Below are positions 7,494 through 15,454 of a stretch of 20,510 nucleotides of DNA, in pieces. Under the pieces are notes generated by a model. The model was given only the letters and a program-made list of their open reading frames with translations. It did not search any database and was not told the origin of the DNA. The number at the start of each line of letters is the position of its first letter. Position 1 is the stretch's first letter. Origin of the DNA: Bacteroidales bacterium M2 (GTDB taxonomy: Bacteria > Bacteroidota > Bacteroidia > Bacteroidales > Muribaculaceae); NCBI GenBank assembly GCA_001689415.1, contig LUJM01000080.1, positions 1-20,510 of the forward strand, read 5' to 3'. The position numbers and the translations under genes are program-made.

Positions 7494-9196
7494 TAAAAAA
7501 CCTGCATATAAGCAATTACGCCCTTATCGACGAGATTGATATCGATTTCGCCCCCGGGTTCAATATCATCACCGGCGAAACAGGTGCCGGTAAATCCATT
7601 ATCCTCGGAGCACTTTCGCTACTGCTTGGAGGCCGGGCAGATGCCAAGGCCGTCCGCAGAGGGGAGCGCAAGTCGGTTATCGAGGCTATCTTCCTTCTCG
7701 GAGATGCCCCCGATGTAGAGCGTATTATTAAGGATAATAATCTCGACAACCCTGTCGAAGGCGAGTGCCTATTGCGCAGGGAGCTTCTTCCGGGAGGACG
7801 CAGCAGGGCTTTTGTCAATGATACACCGGTCACACTGCCTTTGCTGAGAGAACTTGCCGAGCACCTTGTAGATATTCATTCGCAGCATCAGAATATGCAG
7901 CTCACTACCGAGGCATACCAGCTTGATGTGCTCGATATACTTGGCAATAATGGTGAACTGCTATCCAATTACCGTAAGGCTTTTGCTGCGTTTCGCGAAG
8001 CCCTGAAAAAGTATACCGATACAAGGGACATGCTACGGCGTAACCGTGATGATGCAGATTTCTTGTCGTTTCAATATCAGCAGTTGGCCGATATGAACCT
8101 TATGCCGGGCGAGCACGAAGACCTTGAGAAGGAACGAGAGATACTTGCAAATGTAGGCGAGATCAAAGAGAACCTCAGTGCTGCACTCGAACCACTGAGC
8201 GAAGGCTCGGAGAATGCCCTCGACCTAATTTCATCGGCTGTAGATGCCCTCGAAAAACTTGCTGATACTCTTGGCGAGGGTGACAGGGTAGTGGACTACA
8301 GACTCCTTGCCGAACGCCTTGAGTCTGCTCGTATTGAGATTCAGGATATTACCGATACTCTTGCGGAAAGCAATGAAAATGTAGCTGCCGACCCTGAGCG
8401 CCTACAGGAAATTGAATCTCGCCTGAGCGATTTGTATTCTCTTGAATTAAAGCATCATGTAGACAATACCGATGGCTTGATTGCACTTCGCGACCGTCTC
8501 AAGGCACAGATTGATACGCTCGATGACGGAGACAATATACTTCACACCCTTGAAATTGCAGCTAAAAGAGCAAAAAAAGCAGCAATAACACTGGCTCAGC
8601 AACTCTCGGAACGCAGGTCTGCGACAGCCGCAGATTTTGTCGCTGAATTATGCCGCCGTGCCGCTCCGCTTGGAATGCCCAATCTTCGTTGCAATATAGA
8701 GATTAGCAAAGGCAAACTGACTCCTGACGGATTCGATCAAGTGCGCTTCTTGTTTGCGTTCAATAAGAATCAGACGCCGATGCCTATCGGAGGTTCTGCC
8801 TCCGGCGGTGAGATATCGCGTCTGATGCTGACTATTAAGAGCATTGTTGCCGAGCGCACCAAGCTGCCGTCGATTATATTCGACGAGGTTGATACCGGTG
8901 TTTCCGGCGATATCGCAGGACGTATGGGTATGACCATGGCGCTTATAAGCCGATATATTCAGGTGATTACAATTACCCACCTGCCGGGCGTTGCCGCAAT
9001 GGGAACACGTCATTTCAAGGTATTCAAAGAAGACGACGAAAACACTACCAATACGCGCATCAGGCTGCTTGACGAAAGTGAACGTTGTGGCGAACTTGCA
9101 TTGATGATCAGCGGCAATGCAGAAGACTCTGCCGCGCGTGCCAATGCAGAGTCGCTTATTTCAAACGCACGAAAACTCCTTGCCCACAACTCTTGA
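7490..9196 (+). CDS. recN: DNA repair ATPase RecN
   Basis: RecN is an SMC-like ATPase that acts early in double-strand break repair. The N-terminal ATPase half has Walker A GETGAGKS at residues 29-36. The middle (about 160-390) is charged and helical, as expected for the short coiled coil. The C-terminal half has the ABC signature in SASGGEISRLML and Walker B SIIFDEVDTGVSGD, followed by the conserved histidine in ITITHLPGVAA. The 568 residues match the usual 550-570. The start overlaps the DUF4835 stop (ATGA). It is read in the dnaN transcript; no LexA-type or other operator is apparent. Confidence 0.95.
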   Translation: MIKNLHISNYALIDEIDIDFAPGFNIITGETGAGKSIILGALSLLLGGRADAKAVRRGERKSVIEAIFLLGDAPDVERIIKDNNLDNPVEGECLLRRELLPGGRSRAFVNDTPVTLPLLRELAEHLVDIHSQHQNMQLTTEAYQLDVLDILGNNGELLSNYRKAFAAFREALKKYTDTRDMLRRNRDDADFLSFQYQQLADMNLMPGEHEDLEKEREILANVGEIKENLSAALEPLSEGSENALDLISSAVDALEKLADTLGEGDRVVDYRLLAERLESARIEIQDITDTLAESNENVAADPERLQEIESRLSDLYSLELKHHVDNTDGLIALRDRLKAQIDTLDDGDNILHTLEIAAKRAKKAAITLAQQLSERRSATAADFVAELCRRAAPLGMPNLRCNIEISKGKLTPDGFDQVRFLFAFNKNQTPMPIGGSASGGEISRLMLTIKSIVAERTKLPSIIFDEVDTGVSGDIAGRMGMTMALISRYIQVITITHLPGVAAMGTRHFKVFKEDDENTTNTRIRLLDESERCGELALMISGNAEDSAARANAESLISNARKLLAHNS

Positions 9197-9240
9197 TAGT
9201 GTTGGGCAGATTATAAAACATAAAACATACATACCATTCA

Positions 9241-9972
9241 ATGGATTTTATCTACGGCATACATTCAGTGCTCGAAGCTATCGAAGCCGGACGCACTATC
9301 GATAAAATATATGTAAAGAATGCTCGCAGCGAGGTGGCTCAGAAAGCACGAGCTGCCGGAATACCGATGCAGGTAGTTCCTGAAGAACGCCTCAACCGTA
9401 TAACCCGTAAGAATCATCAGGGTGTGATTGCTATGATGTCGGCTATCGAATATGCCCGGCTTGATAATCTGATGCCGATGCTGTTCGACGACGGCGTGCT
9501 TCCGTTTATCCTTGTTCTCGACGGCATAACCGACGTGCGCAATTTTGGTGCTATAGCCCGCACGGCAGAATGTTGCGGTGTAAACGCTATAGTAATACCT
9601 GCACATGGCAGTGTTTCGGTCGGAGCGGATGCTGTGAAGACTTCTGCCGGAGCTTTGAACCATATCCCTGTTTGTCGTGAAGACTCACTTGTAAAGGCTG
9701 TGAAATATCTTCAGGAAAGCGGATGTCAGATTGTAGCATCAACCGAAAAATCGAGTCAGAACTATACTACCGGCGACTATACAACACCTGTTGCCTTGGT
9801 AATGGGCGCAGAGGGCACCGGAATCAGCAGTGAAATATTACGCATAGCTGATACTCGTGCGGCGATTCCGATGTTTGGAAATATAGGATCACTTAATGTA
9901 GGTGTGGCTGCGGGTGTGATGATGTACGAGGTTGTGCGACAGCGTCTTGCCGACAATCTCGAAATCATCTGA
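9241..9972 (+). CDS. rlmB: 23S rRNA 2'-O-methyltransferase, TrmH/SpoU family (RlmB-type)
   Basis: This SPOUT-class enzyme uses S-adenosylmethionine to methylate a ribose; RlmB modifies G2251 of 23S rRNA. The N-terminal substrate-binding domain (residues 1-75, starting DFIYGIHSVLEAI) is typical of RlmB rather than of shorter tRNA methylases. Motif 1 is NFGAIARTA (101-109) with its conserved Asn and Arg, motif 2 is VMGAEGTGIS (187-196), and motif 3 is IPMFGNIGSLNVGVA (209-223), which forms the cofactor knot. The 243 residues are full length. It lies 44 bases after recN with no terminator between, so it probably ends that transcript. Another TrmH target cannot be excluded. Confidence 0.88.
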   Translation: MDFIYGIHSVLEAIEAGRTIDKIYVKNARSEVAQKARAAGIPMQVVPEERLNRITRKNHQGVIAMMSAIEYARLDNLMPMLFDDGVLPFILVLDGITDVRNFGAIARTAECCGVNAIVIPAHGSVSVGADAVKTSAGALNHIPVCREDSLVKAVKYLQESGCQIVASTEKSSQNYTTGDYTTPVALVMGAEGTGISSEILRIADTRAAIPMFGNIGSLNVGVAAGVMMYEVVRQRLADNLEII

Positions 9973-10050
9973 GATTTGTCTTAATGCCAACACATCTGAG
10001 ACGTATAATTTTTTATCGCCTTTTTACGCGTTAAATTCAAAAAAAGTGCG

Positions 10051-10058
10051 TAAATTTG
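10051..10058 (+). promoter_or_regulatory. -7 promoter box ahead of nusB
   Basis: TAAATTTG fits the Bacteroidota -7 box TAnnTTTG and lies 33 bases before the nusB start, a sensible distance. No TTTG is found 19-21 bases upstream; the nearest T-rich stretch is TTTTT at 10021-10025. The -33 element is therefore weak or absent. Confidence 0.45.
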
Positions 10059-10090
10059 CACTGTAAAAAGTAAACGTAGAACATTCAAAT

Positions 10091-11557
10091 ATGATAAACC
10101 GTAGTTTAATAAGGATTAAGACAATTCAAATCCTCTATTCATATCTACTTACTCGCAGTGACTTCCGTCTGGAAGCCGTTCCCGATTCTGCAAAAACGAC
10201 CCCTGACCAACAATTCGCTTATTCGGTTTATCTGGATTTCATCTTCCTGTTGCTTAAACTTTCAGGCCTGCATCTTGGTGTAAATTCCGGTGTTACGCTG
10301 GAAGCTGATTCTGTAATCAAGAAAAACCGAGTAGGCAAAGCATTGCGTACCGACCCTGCAGTACAACTGGCACTCGATAAGTACCGTAATCGCCTCGATC
10401 GCTTCGACGCTGTACTGATAGAGCTTCTCAATGCTATAAGTGCAACACCTCTGTATGATACCTATAAGCGTAAACGCAAGCTTGAGTTGTCGGACGACGT
10501 CAACTTCTGGACCACGCTTTTTGCAAGTATCATTGTAAAGAACAAAAGTGTAGAGCGAGTATTGCGTCGCGATGCGATGTTCAGTCATGCCGGTCTTGAG
10601 GCCGGTCTGAATATGTTTATCGGCACGCTCAATTCGTTTGACGATACCAAGGCAAGCTATCTAAAAGCAAAGAACGAGCTTAATACTTCGCTTTCGCAGG
10701 CTTATACTTTGTATCACGCATTGCTCTATCTTCCTGTTTTGCTTACAGATGTTCAGAATCGCAGACTCCAGGAAGCTAAGAACAAATACCTGCCCAAACC
10801 CGAGGATTTGAATCCTAATATGCGTTTTGTCGACAATTTATTTGTCAAGGCTTTACGAGAGTGTCCCGAATTGGAAGAGTATCTCAGCGATAATACCGAT
10901 GCAGATGCTTCAAGCTGGCGAGACAGCGATGCCATGCTTGATAATCTGCTCGATAGAATCATTGCATCGGAGATATACTCAAAATATATGCAAAGCAATC
11001 CCGGCGATTTTGCTGCTGATGCTTCATTCTGGCGCGAGGTGATGCGTACGATTGTACTCCCGTCTGATGAGTTGTCTGAAACCCTTGAGTCAAAGTCGGT
11101 ATACTGGAATGATGACTTGCAGATAATGGGAACTTTTGTTCTCAAAACAATCCGTCGCACATATCCGGCTGCAGATGATGCAGAAACTACGGCAGATCCC
11201 AATAATTACGGAAAGGTCGTAATCCTTCCGAAATTTATGAACGCGGATGACGAAATATTCGGAGCGCAATTGTTTGAATACGTAGTCAAAAATCGCGAAG
11301 CTTATCGCGAGTATATCGACCGCTTCATCAATAAGGACCAGTGGGATTCAGAACGACTCGCATTCATGGATATCGTGATACTGATGACAGCTATCGCCGA
11401 GATAATAAATTATCCCTCGATACCTGTTCCGGTTACCCTCAACGAGTATATCGAAATCGCTAACGACTACAGCACAGCCCGAAGCGGACAGTTTATAAAC
11501 GGTGTACTTTACAACGTGATCAAACTTCTGAACGAGGAAGGTGTTATAAATAAATAG
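10091..11557 (+). CDS. nusB: NusB-family transcription antitermination factor, unusually long
   Basis: NusB binds boxA RNA with NusE (S10) to prevent early termination, notably in rRNA operons. The NusB core is at the C-terminus (about 386-480): FGAQLFEYVVKN (390-401), WDSERLAFMDIVILMTAIAE (418-437), VTLNEYIEIAND (448-459) and FINGVLYNVI (468-477). The protein has 488 residues, against about 140 in proteobacteria and about 300 in Bacteroides as I recall. The extra length seems to come from a duplicated N-terminal segment: residues 107-158 align without gaps to 281-332 (13 identities), and KALRxxP recurs at 83-89 and 253-259. It is followed by yajC, a YbbR-like gene and coaE, the order I know from Bacteroidales. 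Confidence 0.88.
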   Translation: MINRSLIRIKTIQILYSYLLTRSDFRLEAVPDSAKTTPDQQFAYSVYLDFIFLLLKLSGLHLGVNSGVTLEADSVIKKNRVGKALRTDPAVQLALDKYRNRLDRFDAVLIELLNAISATPLYDTYKRKRKLELSDDVNFWTTLFASIIVKNKSVERVLRRDAMFSHAGLEAGLNMFIGTLNSFDDTKASYLKAKNELNTSLSQAYTLYHALLYLPVLLTDVQNRRLQEAKNKYLPKPEDLNPNMRFVDNLFVKALRECPELEEYLSDNTDADASSWRDSDAMLDNLLDRIIASEIYSKYMQSNPGDFAADASFWREVMRTIVLPSDELSETLESKSVYWNDDLQIMGTFVLKTIRRTYPAADDAETTADPNNYGKVVILPKFMNADDEIFGAQLFEYVVKNREAYREYIDRFINKDQWDSERLAFMDIVILMTAIAEIINYPSIPVPVTLNEYIEIANDYSTARSGQFINGVLYNVIKLLNEEGVINK

Positions 11558-11590
11558 TTTCATTAACGGAAAAATACTAAAAACATCAAT

Positions 11591-11923
11591 ATGACTACTC
11601 CTACTATTCTCTTGCAACAAGCCGGTGCCGGTAGCGGCCTGAGCAGCATCCTTATGATTGTTGCCCTCTTTGTGATCTTCTACTTCTTCATGATCCGTCC
11701 CCAGCAGAAACGTCAGAAAGAGATTAAAAAATTTCGTGACAGCCTTCAGCCCGGTAGCGATATCGTTACCGCCGGTGGTATCTTTGGTAAAATCAAAGAT
11801 GTAGCTGAGGCTTATTTCATCGTAGAAGTTACCAAAGGCGTTACCATTCGCGTAGACAAAGGCTCGGTATATCCCTCGGCCATCGATGCGAACCAGGCAA
11901 CCCAGAACGGCGATAACAAGTAA
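11591..11923 (+). CDS. yajC: Preprotein translocase accessory subunit YajC
   Basis: YajC is a small inner-membrane protein associated with SecDF and the Sec translocon. One transmembrane helix spans about residues 17-35, followed at once by the diagnostic RPQQKRQKE (36-44). The cytoplasmic domain has LQPGSDIVTAGGIFGKI and a VTIRVDKGSVYP strand, as in other YajC proteins. The 110 residues are a normal length. It starts 33 bases after nusB and ends 2 bases before the YbbR-like gene, so it is part of the same transcript. Confidence 0.94.
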   Translation: MTTPTILLQQAGAGSGLSSILMIVALFVIFYFFMIRPQQKRQKEIKKFRDSLQPGSDIVTAGGIFGKIKDVAEAYFIVEVTKGVTIRVDKGSVYPSAIDANQATQNGDNK

Positions 11924-11925
11924 GA

Positions 11926-12903
11926 GTGTCGCCCGTACAAAGATATTTACATCGCGTTTCCGCAGCATTTAGATCGCCGCGTGGACGCGATGTGCTTATG
12001 TTTGTACTTTTTATCTTCGTCTCGGCAATATTATGGATGGTATTGTCGCTCAACGAAGAAGAACAGAGTGATGTGCGTATGCCGCTCAAAATCACTCATG
12101 TACCCGATAGCGTTACGCTTATTTCGTCGGGACCTGATGCTCTCAGCGTGAGCTTGAGGGCCAAGGGTACACAACTGCTCAAGATGAGTTTCGGCGGAGC
12201 ACCGTCGGTGAATGTTGATTTCCGTGCATATTCACGTAATGGCATGTTGCAGCTCAATAATGCCGACCTTAAAGCGCTCGTACGTACAGCCGCCGGTGGC
12301 TCTCAAGTAAGTGTGGTGTATCCCGATACAATCTCTTTGCCATTTACAACGCATAGAGGTTACATGCTGCCCGTGAAGGCTGATTATAAAGTTACCCCCG
12401 GCCCCCAGGCGGCATTGGCCGGACGCCCGAAACTGTCGGTTGATACAGTAAGTGTTTTTATGGCTCCGGGATGCAAGATTCCGGATAATTATACAAGAGT
12501 ATCAACCGAACCGGTTCGAATTATCGGTCTTGACAAGACTACTACACAACGAGTAAAGCTTGTAGGGCCGCCGAGATCGCGAGTGATTCCTGATAGTATC
12601 GATATCACATTTGAGGTCGAGCCTATGATATTCAAGAGCCGTAAGGTTGTAATCGAGCCTGTCAATGTACCCGAAAATACCAAGCTTATCACATTCCCGG
12701 CTCAGATAGATGTGTTCTTTATGGTGCCTATGAGCTCGTACTCAAAGGGTGATGTACATTTTAGGGTCGTTGCAGATTATAATAATATCAATCCGCTCAG
12801 CGGTTCCAGGATGATACGCCTTAAGTTACGCGATGTGCCGTCTCATCTGCAAAATGTGCAACTCTCGGCTGATAGTGCCGAGTATATTATCGAACGTCAC
12901 TGA
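11926..12903 (+). CDS. YbbR-like domain membrane protein
   Basis: This 325-residue protein has a short basic cytoplasmic N-terminus, one membrane helix at about 22-42, and a long extracytoplasmic part built from beta-rich YbbR-type repeats (for example LKITHVPDSVTLISSGPDAL from residue 54). In Firmicutes a YbbR protein (CdaR) regulates the cyclic-di-AMP synthase. No such enzyme is encoded here, so the role is open. I chose the GTG at 11926, 2 bases after the yajC stop, because the basic stretch before the helix is expected on the inside. The first in-frame ATG (11998) would begin in the helix itself. Its stop overlaps the coaE start in TGATG. Confidence 0.8.
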   Translation: MSPVQRYLHRVSAAFRSPRGRDVLMFVLFIFVSAILWMVLSLNEEEQSDVRMPLKITHVPDSVTLISSGPDALSVSLRAKGTQLLKMSFGGAPSVNVDFRAYSRNGMLQLNNADLKALVRTAAGGSQVSVVYPDTISLPFTTHRGYMLPVKADYKVTPGPQAALAGRPKLSVDTVSVFMAPGCKIPDNYTRVSTEPVRIIGLDKTTTQRVKLVGPPRSRVIPDSIDITFEVEPMIFKSRKVVIEPVNVPENTKLITFPAQIDVFFMVPMSSYSKGDVHFRVVADYNNINPLSGSRMIRLKLRDVPSHLQNVQLSADSAEYIIERH

Positions 12904-13496
12904 TGAAGCAAACATGTATTGGAATCTCGGGCGGTATAGGTTCGGGCAAATCTGTTGTCAGCCGTATACTGCGTATCTTGGGATACCCGGTTTTTGATTG
13001 TGATAGCGAAGCAAAGGCATTGATGGACGAGGACGAGATTATAAAAGAGCGTCTTCGTGAAGAGATATGCAGCGAGGTTGTAGCCGACAATGTTATAAAT
13101 AGGGCAAGGCTTGCTGAAATAGTTTTTGCGGATAGTGAGAAATTGCAGATACTCAATGCTATTGTGCATGCCGCGGTGCGTCGACGTTTTGCCGAATGGG
13201 TTTCTTGCCAGGTTTCTAAAATCGTTTTTGCCGAGACTGCAATACTCCACAGCAGCGGCATGATAGACGATATGGATGAGGAATGGCGAGTAACAGCACC
13301 CGAACAGATTCGCATTGAGCGAGTGATGCGCCGCAATAGCATGACTGCCGACCAAGTTAAAGCACGAATAGCATCGCAGCAAGCTGATGAAAATCCAATT
13401 AGCCAGCCTGTTCCTCAGACATTGATTGTCAATGATAATTCAACGCCACTACTACCTCAGATTGTAGAAGCACTATTAGCGAGGGGTGTTGTGTAG
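12903..13496 (+). CDS. coaE: Dephospho-CoA kinase
   Basis: CoaE phosphorylates the 3' hydroxyl of dephospho-CoA, the last step of CoA synthesis. Walker A GGIGSGKS is at residues 10-17. FDCDSEAKALMD (31-42) corresponds to the conserved D-x-D substrate region. The segment RVMRRNSMTADQVKARIASQ, near residues 139-158, is the typical lid and C-terminal helix. The 197 residues are complete. Together with coaBC, about 6 kb upstream, this places two CoA-pathway genes in one region. It is the last gene of the nusB-yajC-YbbR group, starting in the TGATG overlap. No terminator hairpin is visible before the next gene, 25 bases on. Confidence 0.94.
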   Translation: MKQTCIGISGGIGSGKSVVSRILRILGYPVFDCDSEAKALMDEDEIIKERLREEICSEVVADNVINRARLAEIVFADSEKLQILNAIVHAAVRRRFAEWVSCQVSKIVFAETAILHSSGMIDDMDEEWRVTAPEQIRIERVMRRNSMTADQVKARIASQQADENPISQPVPQTLIVNDNSTPLLPQIVEALLARGVV

Positions 13497-13521
13497 TTTT
13501 ATACAGTAGTTTAAACTTGTT

Positions 13522-14046
13522 ATGATATTTACTGAAACTGAAAGGCTTGTTTTACGTTCGTGGAAACAGGAAGATTTGCCTTTGTTCATCGCAATTAATA
13601 GGGACGAGCGGGTTATGCGTTATTTCCCGTCGATACTTAATGAATCCGAGTCTGAGGAATTTTATAATCGGATACAGGATGAGTTCAATAAAAATGGCTG
13701 GGGTCTTTATGCAGTGGAAGTAAAGTCTACCGGGGAGTTTATTGGATATGTTGGACTTCACGAAATCGGTTTTGAGGCAGATTTCACTCCCGGAGTAGAG
13801 ATCGGCTGGCGTCTTGCCGCTGATTATCACAATAATGGATATGCAACCGAGGCTGCGAAATCTGTATTAGAATTGGCTAAGGATAAAGGAATAGATAAAT
13901 TGTATTCTTTCACAGCTAAAATCAACACACCGTCGGAGCGAGTAATGCAAAAGATTGGAATGTATAAAGTCGGAGAATTTTCACATCCTAAGCTTTCAGA
14001 TGATTCTCCACTGTGTATGCATGTGCTTTATAGAATCGATTTATAA
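13522..14046 (+). CDS. GNAT-family N-acetyltransferase (RimJ/RimL type)
   Basis: This enzyme would transfer an acetyl group from acetyl-CoA to an amine on a protein or small molecule; the substrate cannot be told from sequence. The N-terminus TETERLVLRSWKQEDLPLFI (4-23) is the standard opening of the RimJ/RimL subgroup. GVEIGWRLAADYHNNGYATE (91-110) forms beta-4 and the acetyl-CoA pyrophosphate loop, followed by helix AAKSVLELA. NTPSERVMQKIGM is the closing motif. The 174 residues are complete. It starts 25 bases after coaE and marks the change from the housekeeping block to accessory content. It converges with the minus-strand Vat-type gene. Confidence 0.85.
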   Translation: MIFTETERLVLRSWKQEDLPLFIAINRDERVMRYFPSILNESESEEFYNRIQDEFNKNGWGLYAVEVKSTGEFIGYVGLHEIGFEADFTPGVEIGWRLAADYHNNGYATEAAKSVLELAKDKGIDKLYSFTAKINTPSERVMQKIGMYKVGEFSHPKLSDDSPLCMHVLYRIDL

Positions 14047-14105
14047 ATAATCGAGACGAAATAGAGCCGTTTGGCGGATGCGCGGATAAGGAAAACTGCA
14101 AATTG

Positions 14106-14134
14106 AAAAATCCGAGAGCAACGGCAATTCGGAT
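14106..14134 (-). terminator. Likely terminator for the minus-strand Vat-type gene
   Basis: Read on the minus strand, ATCCGA (14134-14129) pairs with TCGGAT (14115-14110) around a 13-base loop and is followed by TTTT. The stem is only 6 bp. A second small hairpin, GGTAAA/TTTACC (14188-14205), lies between it and the gene, without a T run. No good terminator was seen for the + strand acetyltransferase. Confidence 0.4.
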
Positions 14135-14231
14135 AAAAATAAAGTATAGGGTAGGGGATAAAGCTCGTAAAGCGCTGTGGCAGTTGAGGTAAATGATAAT
14201 TTACCCCACTGAATTCTACGCCAAAATAGAG

Positions 14232-14897
14232 CTAATATTTATGATTGCGCAGGTATTCTTCAATTTCAGTCTTTGCCTGAACGATATCAGGATTTGATAG
14301 TATAGGAATCAATTTGTCAACTTCTTCGATGGAGCGGTTCCACCATTGGAGACGTTCCAGCAGGCTTATCATTTCTTCATCGAATCTGCGGCGTATGACT
14401 TTTGCCGGATTACCGACGGCGATTGAAAAAGAAGGAATGTCTGAGGCTACTGTGGCATTTGTGCCGATTATGGCTCCATTGCCAATATGTACACCTGGCA
14501 TGATTGTCACATTCTGCCCGATCCATACATCGTTGCCGATGACAGTGTCTCCTTTGAGTGGCAACTCATCCATTACCGGAGCAATCGCACCGCCCCAATT
14601 TCCTCCCATAATGTAGAATGGGTATGTCGTGGCGCAGTCCATCCTATGGTTGGCACCGTTCATAACAAAGGTAACTCCTTTGGCAATTGCGCAAAAGTTA
14701 CCGATTATCAGCCGGTCACCGATAAAATCATAGAAATGTGTTACGTGTTCTTCGAATCTATCGGCGCCGTCGATGTCATCGTAATATGTGTAGTCTCCGA
14801 TGATGATTCTCGGATTCTTTACAACATTTTTTATGTAGCATAGGCTGGGAATCGACGGATTCGGAAATGCTTTGTCTTTGTCCGGGTATATTTTCAT
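14232..14897 (-). CDS. Vat-type xenobiotic O-acetyltransferase (hexapeptide repeat)
   Basis: This left-handed beta-helix acetyltransferase belongs to the Vat/CatB xenobiotic group, which O-acetylates streptogramin A or chloramphenicol. The 221-residue protein closely resembles VatD as I recall it. MNGANHRMD (79-87) carries the catalytic histidine, H84. GDYTYYDD (34-41) is the substrate-side loop. KGDTVIGNDVWIGQNVTIMP and GNGAIIGTNATVASDIP form the hexapeptide coil, and AVGNPAKVI then WWN follow at the C-terminus. The usual glycine-rich turn after TYPF differs (MGGNWGG). Streptogramin inactivation is plausible but unproven, since many gut Bacteroidota carry uncharacterised relatives. It lies alone at the end of the minus-strand run, after a REP-like spacer. 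Confidence 0.85.
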   Translation of the reverse strand: MKIYPDKDKAFPNPSIPSLCYIKNVVKNPRIIIGDYTYYDDIDGADRFEEHVTHFYDFIGDRLIIGNFCAIAKGVTFVMNGANHRMDCATTYPFYIMGGNWGGAIAPVMDELPLKGDTVIGNDVWIGQNVTIMPGVHIGNGAIIGTNATVASDIPSFSIAVGNPAKVIRRRFDEEMISLLERLQWWNRSIEEVDKLIPILSNPDIVQAKTEIEEYLRNHKY

Positions 14898-14952
14898 GTT
14901 TACAGAAGTCTTTGCGAGGGTGGAGTATTACATTAGTTTATATTATTAAGAG

Positions 14953-15048
14953 GCTGCGGCGCTTTTTACTTTCATACTCAGTCGTGTAACTCGCTACACT
15001 CCGTCGTTTTCAATCAAAAATCGTTCGCAGCTAATTTTTGCGAGTTAC
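14953..15048. repeat. REP-like sequence with interlocking inverted repeats
   Basis: Two inverted repeats interlock: GCTGCG (14953-14958) with CGCAGC (15026-15031), and GTAACTCGC (14986-14994) with GCGAGTTAC (15040-15048). A third, GTGTA/TACAC (14984-14999), forms a tight hairpin with a 6-base loop that competes with the second. The spacer contains no gene. The pattern looks like a short intergenic palindromic repeat, but no second copy is in the window. Confidence 0.45.
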
Positions 15049-15070
15049 TTATAAATTAATGATTCTTAAT

Positions 15071-15436
15071 TCATTCATTAGAAAACTTTTTTATCAGCCA
15101 TGCCATATTTTCTCCAAGATTGCGCATATTTGCCATACCTTCGTCATCACTGAGTACATCACCGACGTTTTTGCCGTAGACCATATTCCAGTATGTCGAG
15201 CCAACGACAATCATTTCCTTATTGAGCATGAAATGGTTCATGGTATCGACAGTAGTCATTCCACCTCCACGACGTACAGCAGCAACAGACGCACCGACTT
15301 TATGGCGAAGAAGTCCGGGGTTGGTGGCAACTATAACGCCACCTCTATCCAGAAAGGCTTTCATTTTAGCCGATACATCTGCCGAATATACCGGAGAGCC
15401 GAGTATTATGCCGTCTGCTTCAACCATACGGTTGAA
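15071..15436 (-). pseudogene. C-terminal remnant of a flavodoxin-like / NADPH-dependent FMN reductase
   Basis: The readable frame encodes about 120 residues beginning FNRMVEADGIILGSPVYSAD. ADGIILGSPVY is the second FMN-binding strand and loop, normally at about residue 75-85 of a protein of some 190 residues. VSAKMKAFLDRGG follows, and the C-terminus looks intact. The N-terminal phosphate-binding loop is missing: a TAA stop (minus strand, 15439-15437) lies three codons before the first Met, and the neighbouring reductase gene ends only about 18 bases away. A deletion has probably removed the first 70 or so residues. The remnant could start at the ATG at 15427 but should not fold as a full flavodoxin. 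Confidence 0.75.
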
Positions 15437-15454
15437 TTACTAATTAAAACTATT

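Noticed and set aside
13512..13519. TAAACTTG as a promoter box for the GNAT gene
   Set aside because: It ends 2 bases before the start codon and departs from TAnnTTTG, so it cannot serve as that gene's promoter in the usual way.
14188..14205. GGTAAA/TTTACC hairpin as a terminator
   Set aside because: No T run follows on either strand; it is noted only as a small hairpin.
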